Shown piece by piece: positions 12,451-23,346 of a stretch of 64,000 nucleotides of DNA. The DNA lies in contig NC_134461.1 in assembly GCF_047948215.1 (NCBI RefSeq), positions 83,352,103-83,416,102 on the forward strand. The letters run 5' to 3'. The stretch is from Lycorma delicatula. Its lineage: Eukaryota; Arthropoda; Insecta; Hemiptera; Fulgoridae. Below the pieces are notes generated by a model that was not told where the DNA came from, did not search any database, and saw nothing but the letters and a program-made list of their open reading frames with translations. The position numbers were made by a program, and so were the translations under genes. How positions within the stretch are numbered: the first letter of the stretch is position 1; the number at the start of each line of letters is the position of its first letter.

Positions 12451-13509
12451 GTGCAATAATATTTTTTTTTTACAATTGAAGAATTTCATCATTAAAACAT
12501 ACTCAATAAAGATATCTTTACTTGCTTAATAAATACAACATGTTGTGCTACTTCCTATTACTACTGACACAGAAGTAATTTTGTCTTAGATTAAATGTAA
12601 GTAATTACAGTATTATAAATTATAATATACAAAGATATTAGGAATGTTAAATTATACTTCTTGTGCTATTCATTTCACAATGCCAAGGACAGTATTTTTA
12701 TTAATACGTTTAACTTTCATAAAAATAAGTAGTTGACAATCTATCATAATAATTACTTCATATGTACTTATATTAAATTGCATGTTATACATTTTCATTA
12801 TACAGCAGCTTAAGGGTTGAGATTTGTTGTTACTTATGAAACATAAAGCAAACAAATTATAAATATTTTTTTTATTTTTACAATCATCATAAATGTTATT
12901 GCAAATGAACTCCCATATTAAAAAAGTGTTGTCTTAAAATTATTTACATTGGTTATAATAGAAATATTCTGAAAAAGCAGTATGATAATAAACAGACTAC
13001 ATGATAAATATGATAACATGACAATAAATAGATTCCAAGGTAATGAAAAAAATATTTTTTAATAAAAAAAGTTTTTTTTATTTACAATGGAGTTTATTAA
13101 CTTACAATAAATTTATTTTGTTTTGTCATTAAACAATTGATGGTTTTATGTAGTCTTCAATGACAATTATAAGTAAAATCATAGCAAATCAATAAAAATA
13201 ATATTTTTATTTTTCTGAATTTTCCTTAAAACACATAATGAATGTTTAGGTTAATTTAATTTATCTAATTAAAACTTATAATAATGAAATATAATGAATA
13301 AAAATGCAAAAATGGAAACATTGTTTTTCAAAAGAAAATACATTTGAGAAATTATCTGATGAATGGTAATGCAGTTTATTAAAAACTACTATGAATAATA
13401 TTATGACTTTTTCCTTTAGGCCAAAGAGCTGCTATATTATATGTTAAAAGTTCATTTTTATAAAAATGAACTTATGTTCATTTATGTTCATTTTTATAAA
13501 AACTAATTT
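12451..13509. other. intergenic AT-rich sequence
   Basis: No gene. It holds a perfect 26-bp palindrome at 13448-13473. Confidence 0.35.
13448..13473. repeat. perfect 26-bp palindrome
   Basis: AAGTTCATTTTTA followed directly by its exact reverse complement. The half-site TTCATTTTTATAAAAA recurs just downstream at about 13488. Confidence 0.85.
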
Positions 13510-14865
13510 CTTTTTTGAAGATATACTTATTTTATCAACATCATCATGATGTGGTATTCTGCCTGTTGATAGGTCCTTGGCACCATTGCTGCCTCTATCC
13601 GTTTCTGTCCCATGCTTTACTTTCCATCTCATCATAGCCTTCACTACCCTTTATGTCATTTATTAACTTCAGCATCTTCCTTCCTCTTCTTTTTTAATTT
13701 TCAACAGAGCCTTCAAGAACTGTATTTATTATTTCTTTTCCCCTAATTATATTCCTGTTCCAATTTCCTCTCCTCCTTCGGATAGTCGTCAGTATTATTC
13801 TATCTTTATTTATTCTTCTTAATACTTCTTGTGTTATTTATTCTATCAACCCATTTTACCTCCTCCAGACTCGCATCTCAAAACCCTCAATCTTATCTTT
13901 TTCTTTTCTCCAGTTTCCAAGTTTCACTATTGCACAAAAGTATATTCCAAATGTAGCATTTTACCAAATTCTTCCTCAAAAGAATTGATCCATATTGCTG
14001 CAGATTAGGTTTTTTTCCTAAAAAGGGCTTTCTTTGCCATTGCAATTCTTGTCTTAATCTCTTCTTTACTCCTCCAGTCTTCAGTTAGTACTATCCCGAG
14101 ATATCTGTACCTGTTTACTTGTTCAATTTTTCCTTCTGCTTTTTCAGCATTACTTCCCTCATTCACCTTCGTAACTTTTGTTTTTTTTTAATAAAAAAAT
14201 ACATTTATTTTTATCCCATATTCCTTCATCCCTACTTCCAATACTTGTAATGTCTGAGTGTCTTTAGCTACAAACAGCAGATTGTCAGAAAATCTGATAC
14301 AATTTATATTGTATTGGCCTAATTCTAGCCAATTTGTAAAATTCTCATTTATTTTCACAGCTACCTGTTGTTTCATATACAATTCTCTGATCAGTCTCCT
14401 ATCCTTCCAATCAACTCTCTTTTTCTTCAGAATCTCAAATAACTTTTACCACTGTACTTTGTCAAATGCTCTTTCCATGTCTATAAAGCACAAGCTCAAT
14501 ACTCTTCCTCTTTCAAAACATCTCTCTTAAATCATTCTGATCAGTCCTACAGCTTCTCTTGTCCCATTTACTTTTCTTAATCCAAACTATTCTTCCCCAG
14601 TATTCTCCTCCTTTTTTGTAATCAACCTTCTATTCACAAATTAGCATTATTTTTTTGCAGCTTGTGATATTAAACTGATAGTTCTATCTTCTTCGCATTT
14701 TTTGGTTCCTACTGTTTTAGGTGTTTGTATCATTATTGTTTTAAAAAAATCTTCTGGCCATACTCCAACATCATAAATTGTATTACACATTGAGAGTAAT
14801 TCATACATTCCATCTTCTAAATATTTACTGCCATATACAAAAACAAAAAAAAAATTATAACACAC
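13510..14865 (-). pseudogene. degenerate non-LTR reverse transcriptase (RTE-like), relic 1
   Basis: Minus-strand pieces: MYELLSMCNTIYDVGVWPED and KKCEEDRTISLISQAAK (14865-14647, RT domains 1-2), then the catalytic-box region NCIRFSDNLLFVAKDTQTLQ with GMKEYGIKIN (14382-14188). The catalytic Asp pair has become SDN. The rest, down to about 13510, is the C-terminal region, pyrimidine-rich on the plus strand. Frameshifts and stops throughout. Confidence 0.7.
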
Positions 14866-15376
14866 TTAACATTTTATTTATAGGCTTTAAAGCAAACCTA
14901 CACAGTAGATGACTTTCAAGTAACAATTGTTAAGTCGTGTACAAAAATTATTACAAAATTCTGAAAGTTGTCGTTAGGTAAACTGGTAAATGTTGCTCAT
15001 GAATGGCAGTAATACATGTAATGTTAGTTTGTTGGATAACTCAAATACTTAACTCTGCTACCTTAAACAGAGTTAGAGCTGATTTTTAACCAGACAAGAC
15101 TTTCCTAGAAAATTAATATAAAAATCATCACATATACATTATGATGCTCATTAGAAAAGAATTTTGAAAAGTCTTAGTTTTTATTTTTTCTGATAGGTAG
15201 GTAAAGCTGTAAAAATTACTATAAAAAAGTAGGGTATTTTATTGCAGATTCAAAAATTAGTTTTTAACATTACTACAAAATAACTTTCAACTTTTAAATA
15301 GTCCATAAAATAAATTAATTTTTACCTAATTTATTAATTTATACCTAATTAATTTCATTTTTACATGAAATTTCTC
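14866..15376. other. intergenic AT-rich sequence, nothing seen
   Basis: No open frame, RNA gene or recognisable repeat. Confidence 0.35.
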
Positions 15377-15556
15377 TCTTTTTTCTGTTAGGCTCCGAAA
15401 CTACCATTCAGGTATTACTTCAGAGGATGATATCTATGAATGTAAATGAAGTGTAGTCTTGTATAGCCTCAGGTCGGCCATTCCTGAAATGTATGGTTAA
15501 TTGAAACCCAACCACCAAAGAACACCGGTATCCACAATCTAATATTCAAATCTGAA
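15377..15556 (-). mobile_element. SINE family 2, 5'-truncated minus-strand copy
   Basis: The reverse complement matches the 3' two thirds of the copy at 10853-11142: GGATACCGGTGTTCTTTGG, TTGGGTTTCAATTAACCATA, a GACCTGAGGC-type segment, and a CTCTGAAGTAATACCTGAAT tail, with a T-rich (poly-A) end on the left. The tRNA-like head is missing. Confidence 0.85.
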
Positions 15557-15889
15557 AAAAAAGTACAGATCAAAGTAATAATCTGTAGAGTGAACTGTAA
15601 TTGTTTACATGAAATCTAAGATTTGTATTTTGTCTCTAAATTATGAAACCATAATATTATTGTATAATTCAATATTTTACTTTAATGTTTTTTTATTTAA
15701 ATTAATATAAATCTAAAATCAAACAGTTTTATTTTCTTATAAAAATAACAGCAATTATAAAGAAGTTAAATTATAAAATTATTTTTATGTTTTGATATAA
15801 TTATAAGGTTTATTTTGATTATTCATTATGTGTTTATAACATAAAAATAATTGTATAGACATTATTATAACAAGTATTTACAGAGTTGT

Positions 15890-17545
15890 GCAAAAGTGTA
15901 TATGTATTTTTTTCCTGCTTGTACAGCCTCATTGGACCACTTTAACTAATCTGTGTCAGGTCATTTTGAATAGTTTTTTCTTTCAAATTTCCCAGTACTT
16001 TTTGATTCATTCTGATCTTCCTTTTCTTTTCACATCCGTAAATATCCTTATCATTGTGTGTTTGTCGGTTTTTGGTGTAAATTTTATTTTCTTGTCCTTT
16101 AGTTCCTTGATGTTTTCCATTTTATTTTGCAGAACTTCCAGAGTTATTCCCAGTTCCTCCATGTCCTGTCTTATTTCTTTAATTCATCCCACCCTTTCCT
16201 TCTGATTCCAAAGTCTGTCTATAATTCTTCTTGTCTTCTTCTGGTTTCTGGTGTTCTCATGAGCTGCCCAAAGATCTTCTTTTTACGTATTGTATCTGTG
16301 ATGTGTTCTAGATCCCGGTAAACCACTTCATGGCACTATCTTCATATAGTCTTCTCTCCACTTTTAGGATTTTGTCAATTCTGTTCCTCTGTGTGTTTTT
16401 GAAGAAGCTCTCTTCAGTAGGTTACTTCTGGCTGAACTACTGTTTTGTAATGTTTTAATTTCATGTTGATGGACAGGTATTTTTTGTTATATGTGGATCA
16501 TGTTAGTTTTTGGGCTTTTATCATTTTATTAGTTCTTTTTTGCCAGGTGAGTTTTTCAGTTAAGTTGTATGTTATAATTTCTACTAGGTATTTCAATTGT
16601 TTCTTTATTTTTATTTTTCTGTTGTTTACTGTTGTGTGGTTTATAACAAATAGGTCTGCTACCTTTATTTCTGTTTTTTCGAATGAGATTTGGGGTCAGT
16701 TCTTTGTGTTATATTTTGAAGGGTTGTTATTTGGGTTTTGGCTTCTTAGATGTTGTTAGCTAATAGCACTAAATCATCTACAAATCCTAGACAATTTAAG
16801 TTTATTGGGTCTTTTTTGGTACTGATTTTTATGTTCTTAGGATTTTTCTTATACCATTCTCTTATCACATATTCCAGAGCACAGTTAAAGAGTAGTGGTG
16901 ATAAACCAGCTTGCTTTGTCCTTGCTTTGTCCTATTTTAATCATAAATGGTTCAGATAGTTCTCTCCTTAATTTTACTTGAGGTTAGATGTTTGATCATT
17001 GATGTTAGGGTTAATTTTATAATTTTTATTAATTTGGGTTGTAGTCCAAAATGTCTTAACATCTCCTAATATTGAAGATCTGTGAATACAATTATAGGCT
17101 TTTTTGAAGTCTGCAAAGTTTACAACTTAGTGCCTGTGTTTTCTTTTGTAGATATCCATTATTGACTTTAGAGTCTGGGTAGCTTCTCTAAGTTATAAAT
17201 TCTCCCTGGTATTCTCCTAGTTTTTGTTCAAGTTGACCTTTACAGCGATTGTAGAGAATTCTTGACATGACTTTTTATGTGCAGTTCGAGAAAGAAATTT
17301 TTCTGTAGTTGTCTGCGCTTGATTTTCCTCCATTTTTGTATAAAGGATATATTAGAGCTATAGTCCAATGCTCTGGTAGTTCTTCTTTGGTCCAAAATTT
17401 CAACTATGTATTGGTGATATTTTCTGATATTTTCACTGATTCTGCTGAATGTTTCCAAAGTTCTTCAAATGTTTGATCTTCAATCGCTTTGTAGTTTTTG
17501 AGCTCTTTCAGCACTTTGTAAACTTGTGGATTGTCAGTGGTTTAA
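15890..17545 (-). pseudogene. degenerate non-LTR reverse transcriptase, relic 2
   Basis: Minus-strand reading finds HWTIALIYPLYKNGGKSSAD then NYRKISFSNCT and SRILYNRCKGQLEQKLGEYQ (17400-17210, RT domains 1-2), a palm region near 16760 with DDLVLLAN-type residues, and a Lys-rich C-terminal stretch to about 15890. Plus-strand open frames here are shadows. The family differs from relic 1 and from the intron-1 element. Many stops. Confidence 0.6.
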
Positions 17546-17943
17546 TATTTGCATGTATGTATATTATTATTTTATTTAAACGCATTTTTTAAAAATAATT
17601 ATTAAATGGGAAATGATCACACTATAAATGATATAGAAGGAAGATTGCAATAAAAACAAATACAGTATTAATTTTTTTTTTTTAATTTTATAATATAGCT
17701 AATGATGGTACCAAGCTAATAATAGTATAAAAGTAAAAATATATATAGATTTTTTAAATAAAAAAATCTGGGTTTGTAAAAAAACTACTTACAGGTTTGG
17801 TTTGTTGATTAACACATATTTATTCTAATATTATACTTATTTAATGCACTATTTAATATAATTTATTATAAATTTTTATGTCTTATGTCTTCTATATGGA
17901 ACTACAAACACGCTCACAAATATATATATATATATATATTAAG

Positions 17944-18009
<66 letters not shown>

Positions 18010-18159
18010 ATATTAATTTTTCTCATTTTAATATTACGTTATTCTTCCTTTACATATTAATTTTATAAATAAGTATATATTTTGTTAGAATATTTTAAAA
18101 ATAAGGAAATTGAGAATATTTTTTTTTTAAATAAACTTTTATAATTTGAACAGAGGATA
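17546..18159. other. AT-rich sequence upstream of the nonA-like gene
   Basis: Poly-T and TA-rich; contains the long (TA)n tract at 17920-18007. No gene. Confidence 0.4.
17920..18007. repeat. (TA)n microsatellite in two blocks
   Basis: About 10 TA units at 17920-17940 and about 27 at 17954-18007, roughly 300 bp upstream of the nonA-like start codon. Probably length-polymorphic. Confidence 0.9.
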
Positions 18160-18335
18160 TTGCTACAGTCTCTTTGTTTGTAGTTCCTGCGTCAAACATT
18201 TGCATTAGTATCCGGCCATTTTGTCGGCGTCTCTTGCTGTTTGGTGGTCGTTTAGCGTGGTTTGCTGTAATTTCATTTTTATTGTAAGTTTTCTTCTTAT
18301 TAGAGCTCATTTATTAACTCAGTAAACGTTTCGTT
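18160..18335 (+). promoter_or_regulatory. nonA: putative 5' UTR / core promoter of the nonA-like gene
   Basis: A relatively GC-rich island lies directly before the ATG. It includes CCGGCCATTTTG at 18212-18223, which resembles the PHO/YY1 core (GCCAT) common near housekeeping start sites, and an arthropod initiator-like TCAGT at 18319-18323. No convincing TATA box is present. Where transcription starts, and whether a non-coding first exon lies further upstream, cannot be told from sequence alone. Confidence 0.3.
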
Positions 18336-18548
18336 ATGGCTGGTCTTACCGAACCAAAAACTGAGAACGGGATGGAATCGAACGCGAATCCAGGAACGCC
18401 CGAACACCAAAATCATTCTTTCAGTGGTCGCGGCGGCCGTGGCGGTGGAAATCAAGGGCCTGGTAGAGGAGGTCAACAAGGACCTGGAAGGAGATTTCCA
18501 CAAGGACCCAGAGATGAAGCTAGAGGCATGAGAGGTGGCCCTGAAAAG
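18336..18548 (+). CDS. nonA: nonA-like exon 1: start codon and RGG-type N-terminus
   Basis: Seventy-one codons from ATG 18336 to donor AAG|GTAAAT, phase 0. The start [12 protein letters not shown] is followed by an Asn/Pro-rich stretch, then Gly-Arg repeats ([22 protein letters not shown]), typical of the disordered RNA-binding N-termini of insect NonA/hrp65. No upstream in-frame extension is apparent. The local GC is far higher than the flanking sequence. The minus-strand open frame over it is a shadow of the GC-rich codons. Confidence 0.85.
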
Positions 18549-21500
18549 GTAAATATCGTAATTCTTATTTGTGCTATATTTACAAGCCCTTCGTCATGAC
18601 TGCCAATTTCTTTATAATTTTAGGTCATGTCACAGGGATATCTTTTGTTAATTCGATGCAAGTGAATTTCATATTGTACAGAGAATTATTGAACTTGGAT
18701 TACGAGTTCTCCAAAATTTAGAAGTCTGATGGGTTAAAGTATTTTCATCGAGGAGGGGTAGTAGGTTATTACGGTAATGCGTAAATCCGTTATGATTGCC
18801 TTCCATGATAGCATGGTATTCTTTAGTGGAATCAGCCTTCGATTATAGTAATGTCTATATACTACAGGTGTTTTTACGTTTTTTACTTTATTTAATCTTT
18901 CTTAGACAAAAAAATATGTTGGAAATTTTACATTCAGTAGTAATAATGGTGCAAAATTATTTAATCTGCATCCATATATTGTGCCTAGACACCCTCAGTA
19001 CAGGGTTGTTTATTTTGAATTTACTGATGAGAGTAAAGGTGTAATATATATGCATATTATTAATGAATTAATTTCTGGTCCTCTTGTGTATATTAAATAT
19101 TTACTATTTTGGAGTGGGCTTTGCTTGATCTGACAAATGAAATATAAAGATTTCTTGAATCTAGCTAGAAAATTAACTCGAATTTAAAGTAGTATTTTAC
19201 ATTAACTTGTAATCCATAGTTTTAAAATATTCATCAATATCTACATCGTACATAATTAATCCATTTGTTGACATTCTACACAACTTTATGTTGCATATAG
19301 GCTTTCAGTTATTTTGTATTTATTTTTAAGTAATTCATTAAAAAGGGAAAAGAATTTCTATGGAATAAGAATATTTAACAACATGTTTACATGCGTTTAG
19401 GTGATACTTTAATTTCAGGTCTACCACTACAGTACATGCAGTCTACCATACCCATTGTGTACGTAATTTTTATTTATTTTTTTTTGTCTTCAGTCATTTG
19501 ACTGGTTTGATGCAACTCTCCAAGATTCCCTATCTAGTGCTAGTCGTTTCATTTCAGTATACCCTCTACATCCTACATCCCCAACAATTTGTTTTACATA
19601 CTCCAAACGTGGCCTGCCTACACAATTTTTCCCTTCTACCTGTCCTTCCAATATTAAAGCGACTATTCCAGGATGCCTTAATATGTGGCCTATAAGTCTG
19701 TCTCTTCTTTTAACTATATTTTTCCAAATGCTTCTTTCTTCATCTATTTACCGCAATACCTCTTCATTTGTCACTTTATCCACCCATCTGATTTTTAACA
19801 TTCTCCTATAGCACCACATTTCAAAAGCTTCTAATCTTTTCTTCTCAGATACTCCGATTGTCCAAGTTTCACTTCCATATAAAGCGACACTCCAAACATA
19901 CACTTTCAAAAATCTTTTCCTGACATTTAAATTAATTTTTGATGTAAACAAATTATGTTTCTTACTGAAGGCTCGTTTAGCTTGTGCTATTCGGCATTTT
20001 ATATCGCTCCTGCTTCGTCCATCTTTAGTAATTTTACTTCCCAAATAACAAAAGTCTTCTACCTCCATAATCTTTTCTCCTCCTATTTTCACATTCAGTG
20101 GTCCATCTTTGTTATTTCTACTACATTTCATTACTTTTGTTTTGTTCTTGTTTATTTTCATGCGATAGTTCTTGCGTAAGACTTCATCTATGCCGTTCAT
20201 TGTTTCTTCTAAATCCTTTTTACTCTCGGCTAGAATTACTATATCATCAGCAAATCGTAGCATCTTTATCTTTTCACCTTGTACTGTTACTCCGAATCTA
20301 AATTGTTCTTTAACATCATTAACTGCTAGTTCCATGTAAAGATTAAAAAGTAACGGAGATAGGGAACATCCTTGTCGGACTTCCTTTCTTATTAGGGCTT
20401 CTTTCTTATGTTCTTCAATTGTTATTGTTGCTGTTTGGTTCCTGTACATGTTAGCAATTGTTCTTCTATCTCTGTATTTGAACCCTAATTTTTTTAAAAT
20501 GCTGAACATTTTATTCCAGTCTACGTTATCGAAAGCCTTTTCTAGGTCTATAAACGCCAAGTATGTTGGTTTGTTTTTCTTTAATCTTCCTTCTACTATT
20601 AATCTGAGGCCTAAAATTGCTTCCCTTGTCCCTATACTTTTCCTGAAACCAAATTGGTCTTCTCCTAACACTTCTTCCACTCTCTTCTCAATTCTTCTGT
20701 ATAAAATTCTAGTTAAGATTTTTGATGCATGACTAGTTAAACTAATTGTTCTGTATTCTTCACATTTATCTGCCCCTGCTTTCTTTGGTATCATAACTAT
20801 AACACTTTTTTTGAAGTCTGATGGAAATTCCCCATTTTCATAAATATTACTCACCAGTTTGTATAATCTATCAATCGCTTCCTCACCTGCACTGCGCAGT
20901 AATTCTACAGGTATTCCGTCTATTCCAGGAGCCTTTCTGCCATTTAAATCTTTTAATGCTCTCTTAAATTCAGATCTCAGTATTGTTTCTCCCCTTTCAT
21001 CCTCTTCGACTTTCTCTTCTTCTTCTATAACACCATTTTCTAATTCATTTCCTCCATATAACTCTTCAATATATTCCACCCACCTATCGACTGCCTTTCG
21101 TATTATAAATGGGGGTGTACCATCTTTGTTTAACACATTAGATTTTAATTTATGTACCCCAAAATTTTTCTTAACTTTCCTGTATGCTCAGTATATTTTA
21201 CCAATGTTCATTTCTCTTTCCACTTCTGAACACTTTTCTTTAATCCACTCTTCTTTCACCAGTTTGCACTTCCTGTTTATAGCATTTCTTAATTTCCGAT
21301 AGTTCCTTTTACTTTCTTCATCACTAGCATTCTTATATTTTCTACGTTCATCCATCAGCTGCAATATATCGTCTGAAACCCAAGGTTTTCTACTGGTTCT
21401 CTTTATAATTTAATGTAATTTTTATATTTAATGTTAATTAGACAATGTTAGTAAGCATTAGGTTATGTTGATATTGTCCACATTATGTTGAAGTTCAGTA

Positions 21501-23312
21501 CAAGGAAACATTACCTTCTTTCTTTCTTTTTCCTGTTTAATCTCCGGAAATTACCATTCAAGTATTACTTCAGAGGATGAATGAGAATATGTATGATTGT
21601 AAATGAAGTGTAGTCATCTACAGTCTCAGTTCAACCGTTCCTGAGATTTGTGGTTAATTGAAACCCAACCACCAAAGAAACACTGGTCTGGTATCCACAA
21701 TCTAGTATACAAATCTATATAAAAGTCCTTTACTAGGGCTTAAATGCTGGAACTCTCAACTTCCAAATCAGCTGATTTGGGAAGACGGCATTCACCAATA
21801 GACCAATGTGTTGGGTCTATACAGAAGCATTACCTAACCGAACATAACCTAATGTTTGCTACCCTTGTCTAATTAATACGTTTGCATATTTATATGTAAA
21901 TAATCAAATTGAAGCAGTTGCTTCAATTGCAGAATTCATTGCTTCAACTCGGCAATTCTTATGCTTGCTGAATTGCCCATACTTGTGGTATTTTATGATT
22001 TTGTTTCATTTTTACTTAGTTTTTAATGTTTTATTTTGCAAAGAAAGGAAAACTGGAAGGGATATTATTAATTTAATAAATTTAAAATGTCTAGACACTT
22101 TGGTGCTACCATAGGTTTTATCTTCATCAAATAAATTGTCCTGGAGTACACAATATAATTGTTATATTCAACTACATTTTTGTTTGGTATTTCAAAATTG
22201 TCATTGAAATATTGAGCAGCATTGTGCAAAACCACAGCATACTGTTCTCATGATTTTTTCTGAAGATACCCTTATACTTGTCAATATTGGAAACTCATTT
22301 TTAATTGATGTAATGTTATTTCTATAATTATAATCTCCTTTGAAAGTAAAACATGATTCATCCCTGTTTATTAATTGGTGGTGGGAAGGGTTTAAGTAGC
22401 CGTGGAGATACTGTAATCGCTGTCTCATAGCAAGAAATGCCATCAAACATTGACATTTTTCTTTTTATTACCCCCTCCAAATTCTGCCATTATGATGTAT
22501 ACTCCCTGGTCATTTTACATATCTATGCTATTGAACCTTTTGTTCACATCACATGTTGCCTGTATGTTTATTCTAGCATAACCCGTCCGATTAATATACT
22601 CGAGAGCTCAAGATTCCTTGAGCTCTTTATTTTTATGTGTACAGTCGAGAACACCAGTGACAAGGTATTCAGAAATGAGTTTGCCAGTTTGCTTGTGCTT
22701 CATTCGGTTTTTCACTATTGATAAGAATTTTATCCATTTACATTTGCCTTTCACAGAATGTGATCTGAAACAAAATCAAATATTTTACAAATTGTACATT
22801 ATAGACATAATTTTCTGCTGCTCCACTTTGATAACCAGGGTACTAGTACAATGTAGAAACGCACTTCTATTTTGTCTTCAAATTTATGCCCTACCTCTAG
22901 TTTCATCAGTTTCTGGCAAAAATCACACAAAAAATCAACACTGATTTAAATCTTAACTGTTTACGTTTGTATTTCTTCATTTGTGTAGCATCTCATGGAT
23001 ATGGATAAAAGCAGCAATCACTCTCTTGTGAATGGAGAATTAAGTGAAGTTTTTTCTCATTTTAATTGTTTTTACCAAATTAATAATATTCTTTACTTGG
23101 GTGAAGTTTGCACAAACTATAGCAAAATTGAATTGAAACCAGTCACAATTGAATTTCATCTTGTGCTCTTCATTTATTAGTGAAAAGATTATTGTGATTA
23201 GGTTTATCTATTTTGTTTTCTCAACAATCTGTATACATTGTTTATTTAGGATAAAAATATTATTTATTTTAATACATAAAGACAGATAAAATCTTCTATT
23301 TAAATAATTTTC

Positions 23313-23346
<34 letters not shown>

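Noticed and set aside
17878..18060. Open frame of alternating Ile-Tyr
   Set aside because: Created by the (TA)n microsatellite.
18300..18503. Minus-strand open frame over the nonA-like start
   Set aside because: Shadow of the GC-rich exon 1; no motif.
20448..21302. Plus-strand frames across the RTE-like element
   Set aside because: Antisense of the reverse transcriptase reading frame.
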